DNA of 64,000 bases from CATQGW01 sp965242565 (GTDB lineage Bacteria > Chloroflexota > Dehalococcoidia > Bin125), in the NCBI GenBank assembly GCA_965242565.1, contig OZ251457.1, positions 1,240,001 through 1,304,000 on the forward strand, given 5' to 3'. Positions 42,128-49,877 of the stretch are shown piece after piece. The translations under genes and the position numbers were made by a program. Under the pieces are notes generated by a model. It made no database searches, had not been told where the DNA came from, and saw only the letters and a program-made list of their open reading frames with translations. Positions within the stretch are counted from its first letter, which is position 1. The number at the start of each line of letters is the position of its first letter.

Positions 42128-45100
42128 ATGCGCTTCCGACCTGATCGCGGGCTAAACAGCGGGCTGGGCGGCGGGCTGACCGGCGAGATCATGCGGCTCG
42201 GTCTGCGCCGCGTCGCCTCCGCGCCGCGCCTCTCCGCCGTGCTGTTGATCGGCTCGCTGCTCGCCGTGGCGCTGGCGGCCTCCGCGCCGATCTTCATCGA
42301 AGCGGTGCGCGACCTCGGCCTACGCCAGATCCTGCGCGACGCCGAACCAGCGGAACTCGACCTGCGCTTCCTGCAGAACGGGCTGGCCGCCGACCGCACG
42401 GCGATCGAGGATGTGCGCGAGGTGCTGGCGAGCGAGGCGACCGAGGCCGCGAGCGAGCTGATCGTGGGCGACACGTTCGCGCTGCGCACCGGCGGCTACA
42501 TCGTGCGCACGGCGGATCAGCCCGACGACGCGGAGACGCTCAACGGAACATTCGCCGCGCAGAGCGATCTGGCGGAGCGCGTTGCGCTCAGCGACGGCCG
42601 CCTGCCGCAGCCGGCCGGCGCTAGCAGCACCGGAGGCGTCATCGAAATCGCGCTGGAACGCGGCCAGGCGGCGGCGTTCGGGCTGACTGTCGGCGACGAG
42701 CTGATCGCGCAGCCCTTCTGGCTCGGCGCGCCGGCCGAGAGCCGCGCCGTGATCGTCGGCCTCTTCGAGCCGCCCGACAACGCCCGTGACTGGTCCACGC
42801 TTGATGTCGGCTTCCTGCCGATCTCCGCGCGGGAGACCGAGTTGCGCTTCTGGACGACGCAGGAGGACCTGCTCGGGCGGCTGGCCGAGCAGTCGCCCAC
42901 GCTGCGCGTGGCGCTGCTCCAGCGCTTCCGGCTGGATGTCTCCGGGCTCGTCTCGAGGACCGCCGAAGCGGCCGGCGGGCGGCTGGAGATTATGGAAACC
43001 AGGCTCGCCCAGCAGTTGCCCGGCGTCGGCCAGACCTCGGAACTCACCGAGCTGCTGACCCGCTTCCGCGAGCGCTTCCGCTTCGCGCAGGGCACGCTGA
43101 TGATGGTCGTCCTGCAGTTGGTCGGCGCGGTGCTGGTCTATTCCGTGATCGCGGCGGCGATGCTGGCCGAGCAGCGCACGGAGGACACGGCCTGGCTGCG
43201 CAGCCGCGGCGCGCGGCGGCGCGACATCGCGCTGCTGCACATCGTCGAGGCGTCGCTGCTGACCGCGCCGGCCGTGGTGCTGGGGCCGCTGATCGGGATG
43301 GGGTTGGTCTCGCTGCTCGGGCTCGTGCCGCCGTTTGACGAGGCGTTGGGCGGCGGGCTGCTGCCGGTGCGCCTGCCCGCGCTGGCCTGGTACGTCGCGC
43401 TCGGCGCGGGCGCGCTGGCGCTGCTGGCGCAGGCGATCCCCGCCTACCGGGCGACGGGGCAGACGATCGTCACCACGCGCCGCGCGCGGGGGCGCCCGCC
43501 CGAGTCGTGGCGGCAGCGGGCGCTCGTCGATGTGGCCATCGTGGCGCTCGGGGCGCTGTTGATCTTCGAGCTGCAGTTCGCGGGCGGCCCTGTGGATACG
43601 CCGCTGGTCGGCGAGACGCGGATCGAGTGGCTGGCGGTGATCACGCCGACGGTGCTGATGGCGGTGGTCGGGTTGATCGTGCTGCGGCTCTTCCCCGCGT
43701 TAATGCGGTTGGCGGCGCGGCTGGCGACCGCCTGGCGCTGGCTGACGCCGCTGCTCGGCGCGTGGTATCTGGGACGCACGCCTACGCACTACGCGCGCAC
43801 CGTGCTGTTGCTGGCGATCGCCGGCGCGCTGGCCGTCTTCGCCGGCTCCTTCCGCGGCACGCTCGAGTCGTCCTATAACCAGCGGGCGCTGCACGCGGCG
43901 GGCGCCAACCTGCGGCTGCTCGAACCAGTCTCCGAGCAGATCGTCAAGGAGCGTGTCGAGGCGGCGAGCGGTTCGCCCGCGGCGCAGGTCAGCCGGATCG
44001 GCGCGGTCTTCGACGGCGACGAGGACTCCGGCCCGCTCAGCCTGGTCGCGCTCGACGCCGGAACCGTCGCCGACCAGCTTGATGCCGGCGGCGCGGGTTG
44101 GGCCGCCGAGCCCGATACGCTCCGCGCGCTCGCGCCCCCGCCCGCCGACATTGACCGCGCCGTGATCGAGCGGCTGACCGGCAAATTCACGCTCCGCATC
44201 CGCGACTTCACCGTTGACGAATTCCGCGGGCGCGTCTGGTTCTCCGTCCGCTTCCAGGACGCCAACGGCCGCTACTGGGGATACGTGCTGGGTTCGGTCG
44301 GCCCGGAAGGGGACCCGGCAAGCTTCTCGGTAGCCACGGTCCTGCGCGACGGACAGGACTTCGCCATCGCGCACGACGAAGAGCTCGAGGAGTGGCAGGA
44401 AATCAGCGCCCAGCTGGAACGCAACCCGACCTTCCTGCTCGCGCCCGAGGGCATCCAGCCGGTCCAGCAACGCAGCCGCTTCGGCACGCCGGTCTATGTC
44501 CGCCCCGACGCGCCGCTGACCCTGATCTCGATCGACATCGGCGGCGCGCGGGGCAGAGGCGGCGTCGAGATCGGCGAGATCAGCTACAGCGAGGGCGGCC
44601 GCAAGCGGATCATCGAGGACTTCGAGGGCGTACATTCCTGGCAGCCCACGCCGCTCGCCGTCGGCGAAGATGCGGTCGACTACCTCGTTCCCCTACCCGA
44701 AGATGACGCGGTCCGTTTCAGCTGGACGTCAGAATTCGCTTCGCTGCGCGGTATCCGCTACGCCTCACCACAGGAGCCGCTGCCGATGCTGATGAGCCGC
44801 GACGCGCTGGAACAGGGGCGCTCCGAGATCGGGGACGAGATCCGCATCCGCGTCGGCGCGATGCCGATGCTGTTCCGCATCGCCGGCGTCTTCGACCACT
44901 TCCCCACCTGGGACCCGGGCGTTGATCCGCCCTTGCTGATCGTCGATCGGGCCGCGCTGTTCGACCGCCTCTTTTCCAGCGCTGCCGCCGGCACCTCGCT
45001 GGCGGTGCTTGACGAGCTGTGGCTCGACGCTCCGCTGGCGAGCATCGCGCCGCTGCTCGAGGCCGAGGAGATTCCGCTCGACGCCGACGGGATCATCAGC

Positions 45101-45571
45101 GCCGACGCCGCCCGCTCCGGCATTGAGGCCGATCCGCTGCTTGTCGCGGCCTGGAACGGGGTTTTTATCGGCGCGCTCGCCGCCGTCGCGGTTGCGGCGT
45201 CCTTTGGACTGGTCGTGCTGATGTCGGTCACCGCGCAGGCGCGGCGAGTGGAGTTCGCCGTCTGCCAGAGCATCGGGATGAGCGCCCGGCAGGTTTTGGG
45301 GCTGATCGGGATCGAGCAGATCGCGGTGATCATCGTCGGTCTGGGCGCGGGGCTGATCGTCGGCACGCAGGCCGGGCCGGTGCTGCTCGACTTCTTCTCA
45401 CTGACCCCCGAAGGCCGCGATGTGGTGCCGCCGCTGGAGTTCCTGATCGACTGGCGCACCGTGGGCATTCAGTTGGGGGCGCTGGTCGGGCTTTTTGCGC
45501 TCAACCTGACGGCGTTCCTGTACTTCCTGCGGCGGATTGAGTTGCACGGGGCGCTGCGCCTAGCGGCCTGA
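42128..45571 (+). CDS. Second giant FtsX/MacB-type permease, paired with the preceding gene
   Basis: This 1147-residue paralogue has the same plan. The first helix is near 30-55 (LSAVLLIGSLLAVALAASAP), the FtsX bundle about 315-450, an extracytoplasmic region about 590-990, and the C-terminal bundle about 1005-1140 (NGVFIGALAAVAVAASFGLVVLM, IAVIIVGLGAGLIVG). Its ribosome site GGGGAGG lies inside the end of the upstream gene, so the two are coupled and likely form a heterodimer. The extracytoplasmic domains contain beta-sandwich stretches (GGVEIGEISYSEGGRKRIIEDF) that could bind carbohydrate or protein. Confidence 0.87.
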   Translation: MRFRPDRGLNSGLGGGLTGEIMRLGLRRVASAPRLSAVLLIGSLLAVALAASAPIFIEAVRDLGLRQILRDAEPAELDLRFLQNGLAADRTAIEDVREVLASEATEAASELIVGDTFALRTGGYIVRTADQPDDAETLNGTFAAQSDLAERVALSDGRLPQPAGASSTGGVIEIALERGQAAAFGLTVGDELIAQPFWLGAPAESRAVIVGLFEPPDNARDWSTLDVGFLPISARETELRFWTTQEDLLGRLAEQSPTLRVALLQRFRLDVSGLVSRTAEAAGGRLEIMETRLAQQLPGVGQTSELTELLTRFRERFRFAQGTLMMVVLQLVGAVLVYSVIAAAMLAEQRTEDTAWLRSRGARRRDIALLHIVEASLLTAPAVVLGPLIGMGLVSLLGLVPPFDEALGGGLLPVRLPALAWYVALGAGALALLAQAIPAYRATGQTIVTTRRARGRPPESWRQRALVDVAIVALGALLIFELQFAGGPVDTPLVGETRIEWLAVITPTVLMAVVGLIVLRLFPALMRLAARLATAWRWLTPLLGAWYLGRTPTHYARTVLLLAIAGALAVFAGSFRGTLESSYNQRALHAAGANLRLLEPVSEQIVKERVEAASGSPAAQVSRIGAVFDGDEDSGPLSLVALDAGTVADQLDAGGAGWAAEPDTLRALAPPPADIDRAVIERLTGKFTLRIRDFTVDEFRGRVWFSVRFQDANGRYWGYVLGSVGPEGDPASFSVATVLRDGQDFAIAHDEELEEWQEISAQLERNPTFLLAPEGIQPVQQRSRFGTPVYVRPDAPLTLISIDIGGARGRGGVEIGEISYSEGGRKRIIEDFEGVHSWQPTPLAVGEDAVDYLVPLPEDDAVRFSWTSEFASLRGIRYASPQEPLPMLMSRDALEQGRSEIGDEIRIRVGAMPMLFRIAGVFDHFPTWDPGVDPPLLIVDRAALFDRLFSSAAAGTSLAVLDELWLDAPLASIAPLLEAEEIPLDADGIISADAARSGIEADPLLVAAWNGVFIGALAAVAVAASFGLVVLMSVTAQARRVEFAVCQSIGMSARQVLGLIGIEQIAVIIVGLGAGLIVGTQAGPVLLDFFSLTPEGRDVVPPLEFLIDWRTVGIQLGALVGLFALNLTAFLYFLRRIELHGALRLAA

Positions 45572-45576
45572 TCCCC

Positions 45577-46164
45577 TTATGCGCTCAGGCTGAACGGGGG
45601 GTAGCGGTCGGTCGCCATCAGGAAGGCGTAGGCGCTGACGCGCAGGCTGTAGCGCTGCACGCCGACCACGAAGTTGAAGAGCGGGCGCGGGTAGGCGCCC
45701 GTCGCCACGATGGCGACCCAGGCGATGATCTCGGCGATGGTCGAGAGGATCACGAGCACGGCCAGCACGATGTAGTGCGGCAACGCGAGCAGCCACTTGA
45801 CCAGCGGCAGGAAGCGGTTCAGCTGCGCCGCGTTGGGGTAGTCGACCTCGATGTGAACCGACTGCTCCTCGTCGGTCGAGGGGTAGCGGTCGGTCAGCAG
45901 GGCGAGGTAGGCGTTGATCCGGCCCATAAAGCGGGAGTATTCCAGGTTGAAGTCGAACCACCAGCGCGGGTACTTCTGGCGGACCAGGATCATGACCAGC
46001 GTCGGCAGCACAACCATGTTGCTCTGCGCGTAGCTCATCAGCGAGACCAGCAGCAGGATCGGGATCGCGAAGATCAGCCGCAGCAGGGTGCTCAGTCGGT
46101 CGAGGCTGTCGGGGTAGTCCACCTCAAGCCGCGCCGGGTAGGCGTTGGTCGTCTGGGCGCTCAT
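45577..46164 (-). CDS. DUF4389 membrane protein
   Basis: This 195-residue protein has the DUF4389 pattern. It has two repeats of a YPxxL/YPNAAQLNR stretch before membrane helices, KYPRWWFDFNLEYSRFMGRINAYLALL in the middle, and YPRPLFNFVVGVQRYSLRVSAYAFLMATDRYPPFSL at the end. Three or four helices are likely (LLRLIFAIPILLLVSLMS, VKWLLALPHYIVLAVLVIL, IAWVAIVATG). Function is unknown. ATG 46164 follows GAGGGAGCAGAGC. It converges on the permease pair with only a 5-bp gap. Confidence 0.9.
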   Translation of the reverse strand: MSAQTTNAYPARLEVDYPDSLDRLSTLLRLIFAIPILLLVSLMSYAQSNMVVLPTLVMILVRQKYPRWWFDFNLEYSRFMGRINAYLALLTDRYPSTDEEQSVHIEVDYPNAAQLNRFLPLVKWLLALPHYIVLAVLVILSTIAEIIAWVAIVATGAYPRPLFNFVVGVQRYSLRVSAYAFLMATDRYPPFSLSA

Positions 46165-46210
46165 GCTCTGCTCCCTCCGCGTCGTGCGCGATCTACGGGA
46201 TGGCCGGTCG

Positions 46211-46729
46211 CTATAGCCTAGCGGCTGGACGCCCAAGCGTCCGTTCGATCTGGCGCAGGTGGAAGAGTTGATGGTCGGTGATGGTCAGGGCCATCGTGCG
46301 CAGCGACAGGTCGATCACCTCTCCGTCGGTTGATCCGTCGAGCGAGATGTTGGCTGGCTCGCGCAATTGGCGGCGCTCCAGGCCGTCGATCAGCCGCACG
46401 GTGTCCTCGCGCACCGTGGCGCCGGCCCAGCGCAGCTCGGCGACGCTCAGTTTGGACTCGGTATCCGGCAGGGTGACGCCGCCGATGCTCGGCACGGCCG
46501 ACGCCGGCGCGACGGCGCGACGCAGCTCGAGCAGCTGCGGCTGGAGCCAGCGCTCGGCGTGAACGAGATGCAGCAGGATTTCGGCCACCGACCACTCCTG
46601 CGGGGCGAGCCGGCGCGCGAGATCGTCCTCGGCGAGCTGGTCGAGCAGCGCGCCCAGCGCCTCGAAGTTGGCGCGCAGCTCGCCCAGCACGTCGGCCAGT
46701 TCGATCTGCGGCTGCTTGATCTCCGACAT
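46211..46729 (-). CDS. DinB-family putative metalloenzyme
   Basis: This 172-residue four-helix bundle belongs to the DinB/YfiT superfamily. EWSVAEILLHLVHAERWLQPQL holds the first histidines. The last helix, ALTITDHQLFHLRQIERTL, holds the remaining metal ligands (DHQxxHLxQI). Relatives are nickel- or zinc-binding thiol transferases or hydrolases. ATG 46729 is preferred to the longer start since GGAGCGGGCGGT precedes it and the family begins there. It lies in tandem with the DUF4389 gene, 46 bp apart. Confidence 0.88.
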   Translation of the reverse strand: MSEIKQPQIELADVLGELRANFEALGALLDQLAEDDLARRLAPQEWSVAEILLHLVHAERWLQPQLLELRRAVAPASAVPSIGGVTLPDTESKLSVAELRWAGATVREDTVRLIDGLERRQLREPANISLDGSTDGEVIDLSLRTMALTITDHQLFHLRQIERTLGRPAARL

Positions 46730-46800
46730 ACCGCCCGCTCCGTCAGTTTGTGCGCTCGGATAGCCTGCGGGCACGGTAACGGTGCGCGGAGGGCGGGCAC

Positions 46801-47688
46801 ATGGCGCGTGTGCGGATCATCCCCACGCGAGCGGAGCAGCTGGCGCTGGAGCCGAGCATTCCGGCGCGGCACCGGGCGCTGCTCGCCCAGGGCGCGGCGC
46901 AGTGGGACGCGCGCGAATTCTTCGACGCGCACGAGACCTGGGAGGACATCTGGCAGGAGGAGGAGCGGCCGATCCGCGGCTTCTGGCAGGGCCTCATCCT
47001 GCTCGCGGCCGGGCTGCACCACTGGCGCGGCAAGGGCAACCCGAAAGGTCTCCAGATCAAGCTGGCCGGCGGCATTGAGCGACTCGCGCCCTATGCGCCG
47101 GCGTACGCGGGCGTCGACGTAGCGGCGGCGATCGGCGACGCAGCGCGGCTGCTCAGCGAGGCGGCCGGGCGCAGCCCGGAGCAGCTGGCGGCGACGCCCG
47201 ACGAGGCATTCCCGCCCTTCCGCTGGCTTCGCGCCGACGCGCCGCAGGCTCAACCGCTGCTTGTGCAGCGGCTGCGGCCGAGCGCCGCGCTGCCGACGCG
47301 CGGGTCGGAGCTGGCCTCCGGCTTGGACCTCTACGCGGATCTGGGCGGCGCGGGCGAGTCGATGCTGCTCGGCCCCGCCGTTGCGCTGATTCCCACCGGC
47401 ATCGCGATCCAGCCGCCGCCGGGTATGGAGGCTCAGATTCGCCCGCGCTCCAGCTTTTCGGGGCGGGGGATCGAGACGTCGTTCGGCACGATCGACGCCG
47501 ACTACCGGGGCGAGCTGTGGGTCGGTCTGGCGCTGCGCGGTCCGGTCGGGCGCGAGCGGCGCATCCGCCACGGCGAGCGGATCGCGCAGTTGGTGGTTGC
47601 GCCCGTCGCGTTATGTGAGGTGGTCGAGCTCGACCAGTTGGACGCCACCGCGCGCGGCGCGGGCGGCTTCGGCTCCACGGGGCGCTGA
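46801..47688 (+). CDS. DUF309 fused to dUTPase
   Basis: This 295-residue protein joins two domains. Residues about 20-120 are DUF309: EFFDAHETWEDIWQEEERP, GFWQGLILLAAGLHHWRGKG and NPKGLQIKLAGGIERL. Residues about 155-295 are a trimeric dUTPase with motifs in order: ASGLDLYA, RPRSSFSGRG, GTIDADYRGELWV, RIRHGERIAQLV and C-terminal GAGGFGSTGR. The dUTPase would turn dUTP into dUMP and pyrophosphate. All five motifs look intact. The junction (about 120-155) is a Pro/Ala linker. I know DUF309 and dUTPase as separate proteins, so the fusion is noteworthy. The gene is coupled to crcB, whose GTG starts two bases after its stop. Confidence 0.9.
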   Translation: MARVRIIPTRAEQLALEPSIPARHRALLAQGAAQWDAREFFDAHETWEDIWQEEERPIRGFWQGLILLAAGLHHWRGKGNPKGLQIKLAGGIERLAPYAPAYAGVDVAAAIGDAARLLSEAAGRSPEQLAATPDEAFPPFRWLRADAPQAQPLLVQRLRPSAALPTRGSELASGLDLYADLGGAGESMLLGPAVALIPTGIAIQPPPGMEAQIRPRSSFSGRGIETSFGTIDADYRGELWVGLALRGPVGRERRIRHGERIAQLVVAPVALCEVVELDQLDATARGAGGFGSTGR

Positions 47689-47690
47689 GC

Positions 47691-48053
47691 GTGACGCTCG
47701 TTGCGATCGCTCTTGGGGGCGCAGCGGGCGCGCTGCTCCGCTACCTGCTCTCCGACGCCATCGGGCGGGCGGGGGTCTTTCCGGTGGGGACGCTGATCGT
47801 CAATGTCAGCGGGGCGCTGCTGCTGGGGCTGGCCGCCACGTTTCTGCTCGAGCGCAGCGACGCATCCGAAGCGCTGCGGCTCGGGATCACCGTCGGGCTG
47901 CTTGGGGGGTACACGACGTTCTCCACGATTCAGCTGGAGGTGTTGCAGCTGCTCAACGATGGGCGTTGGCCGATCGCGCTTGCGTATGCGATCGTGACGC
48001 CGGCGGCTGGTCTGGTTGCGGTCTGGGCGGGGCAGCAGCTGGCCCGCCTTTGA
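47691..48053 (+). CDS. crcB: CrcB/Fluc fluoride channel
   Basis: This 120-residue four-helix membrane protein is the fluoride exporter CrcB. GGAAGALLRYLLSD (helix 1) has the family arginine, GTLIVNVSGALLLG (helix 2) the channel asparagine, and GLLGGYTTFSTIQLEVLQLL (helix 3) the sodium-site and phenylalanine-box motif GGxTTFSTF, here with Ile in place of the last Phe. It works as a dual-topology dimer; a single gene is sufficient. It starts at GTG, directly behind the dUTPase fusion gene. No fluoride riboswitch precedes it. Confidence 0.95.
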   Translation: MTLVAIALGGAAGALLRYLLSDAIGRAGVFPVGTLIVNVSGALLLGLAATFLLERSDASEALRLGITVGLLGGYTTFSTIQLEVLQLLNDGRWPIALAYAIVTPAAGLVAVWAGQQLARL

Positions 48054-48116
48054 GTTGCTTCCCCCTGTCGCGCGATCCGCGCTACAGTGAGATCGGCGGG
48101 GTTCCGGCACGCCCTT

Positions 48117-49424
48117 ATGATCCGCTCCATTCGGCGCCTCGGCGGTCGCTCGCCGCTACGCGCGTTCATCCTCACACTGGTCGCCGCAGCGCTCACGCTC
48201 TCGGCTTGCGGTCTCTTCAACGGCGACGACGCACCGGCCGCAGCGCCTGCGCCGCCGCCGGCCTCCGACGACCCGCAGCCGACGCAACAGCCCGCCGCCC
48301 AGCAGCCGGCCCCCGCTCAACAGCAGCCCACGCAGCCTCAGCCGGTCAACACCACTCAGCAGTCTCAGACCGCCCAGCAGCAACAGCCCGCCGCCGAAGA
48401 ACCGCAGCAGGAAGCGGCGGCGGAGCCCCCGGCGGCCGCCAGCGAGTACATCGTGCAACCCGGCGACACGCTCGCCAACATCGCCGCCGACCATGATGTG
48501 CGGCTGGACGACCTGATCCGCGTGAACAACATTCAGAATCCCAACGTGCTCAGCGTCGGGCAGCGGCTGATCATCCCCGGCGACGAGCCTGCAACGACCA
48601 TCGCCGAAGCCGAGGAGTCCGACACTGCGGCAGCGCCTGAGCCCGGCGGCGAACAAGCGGAGGAATCGGTGGACACGCCCACCGTCACGCTGCCCAATAC
48701 GGCTGTCGCGCTCGCCACACCGACCAGCACCTCGGCATCGCAATTTCCACAGCCCGGGTCGGACGCGACCGTGACCAACCTGCCCGATCCGCCGGCCAGC
48801 TTCATCCAGTACGGCGCGGACCTGCTGCCCTGGATGCACGGGCGCACCACTATCGACGAGATCCTGCCCGTTTTCAACGCCTGGCCGATGCCCCCGCTGC
48901 TCGACGGCCACAACCGGCTCAATCTGGTCGACACCAACGGCAACGGTTTCTTCTCGGCGGCCATCGTCTTCACGGACCCCAACTCCTTCGGCGCGGCCGT
49001 GCCCTTCTCGAATCTGGTCGTCTACGATCCGATCCCCGGTCGGGCGGACCGCTACCGGATTGGATACGACCACCGGCTGGCCTATGGGCGCGAGGTGCAG
49101 GGCCTGCAAGTGCTCGGCGACCTGGATCTGACCGGCGACGGCATCCGCGATATCAGCTTCCGCGAGGTTTCCTGCTCCGACGGCGTCTGCCAAAACGCCT
49201 TCTACGTGCTGCGCGGCGTGGGCGACGGCTACGTCGTCGTCACCGGCGCGGACGCCCGGATCAACGATGTGGACAGCGTCCAGATTGTGGACGGCACCGC
49301 TGACGGCGTGCTTGATCTGGTGATCGGCGGCGTCGCTCCCGAGGACGGGGAGGCGTATACCTTCACGCTCTCGGTGCAGTCCGGCGCGCTGGCTGAGGTT
49401 TCTCGGATTCCTCGTTCGAACTGA
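48117..49424 (+). CDS. LysM-domain lipoprotein
   Basis: This 435-residue protein has a lipoprotein signal peptide (AFILTLVAAALTLSAC) with cysteine at about residue 31. A Gln/Pro/Ala-rich linker (about 40-115) leads to one LysM domain (about 117-160; YIVQPGDTLANIAADHDVRL, LSVGQRLIIPG) that binds glycan strands of peptidoglycan. The C-terminal half (about 220-435) contains VDTNGNGFFSAAIVF and LDLTGDGIRDISFREV, FG-GAP or VCBS-like calcium-binding repeats. It is probably anchored at the cell surface. ATG 48117 is favoured over GTG 48087 because it places the signal peptide correctly. Confidence 0.87.
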   Translation: MIRSIRRLGGRSPLRAFILTLVAAALTLSACGLFNGDDAPAAAPAPPPASDDPQPTQQPAAQQPAPAQQQPTQPQPVNTTQQSQTAQQQQPAAEEPQQEAAAEPPAAASEYIVQPGDTLANIAADHDVRLDDLIRVNNIQNPNVLSVGQRLIIPGDEPATTIAEAEESDTAAAPEPGGEQAEESVDTPTVTLPNTAVALATPTSTSASQFPQPGSDATVTNLPDPPASFIQYGADLLPWMHGRTTIDEILPVFNAWPMPPLLDGHNRLNLVDTNGNGFFSAAIVFTDPNSFGAAVPFSNLVVYDPIPGRADRYRIGYDHRLAYGREVQGLQVLGDLDLTGDGIRDISFREVSCSDGVCQNAFYVLRGVGDGYVVVTGADARINDVDSVQIVDGTADGVLDLVIGGVAPEDGEAYTFTLSVQSGALAEVSRIPRSN

Positions 49425-49462
49425 GCGGGGGCGCGCGCTGTTTCCGTCGTTACGCTCTTTTC

Positions 49463-49815
49463 TTGTCATACCAGCGTGCGCTGGAATGACGGAATTTTGG
49501 GGCGGGAATGGCGGGGAGAGGCGGTTCGGGGGCTTGTGCTGCGGATGGGGGTTGGGTTTGGGCCCCAGATCAAGTCTGGGGCGACGGAGAGGGCGCGGGG
49601 CGACGGAGAGGGCGCGGGGCGACGGAGAGGGCGCGGGGCGACGGAGAGGGCGCGGGCGACGGAGAGGGCGCGGGGCGACGGATCTTGGGGGCGGGGGTTG
49701 GGGGTGCTCTCGTCGAGATACCCCCGTTCGGGCCGGGGGCAGGCTCCGCGGCAAGCGCGGGTATGACGGATTCTTCGGCGCGAGTATGGCGGAGTGGGGG
49801 CGGGTATGACGGGAG
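49463..49815. repeat. Repeat cluster: degenerate palindrome, A with 19-bp satellite, C variant
   Basis: An ATACCAGC/GCTGGAAT palindrome lies at about 49468-49487 and ends in TGACGG. Family A is at 49560-49587, with its right end GCGACGG iterated at 49581, 49600, 49619, 49638, 49656 and 49675 (mostly 19-bp periods). The 55-bp family C variant is at 49715-49769. There is no gene in 49425-49877. Confidence 0.92.
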
Positions 49816-49877
49816 GGTGGGACGTGGGCTGCGGCTCGCGCCTGTAGGCCGGGGCCGCGCGATACTGCTTTGCACCT

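Noticed and set aside
40060..42489. 809-codon antisense open frame under the permease genes
   Set aside because: Same artefact of high GC content; the permease frames have clear membrane helices.
47600..47690. Fluoride riboswitch before crcB
   Set aside because: crcB starts two bases after the upstream stop codon, leaving no leader, and the upstream sequence is coding for dUTPase motifs.
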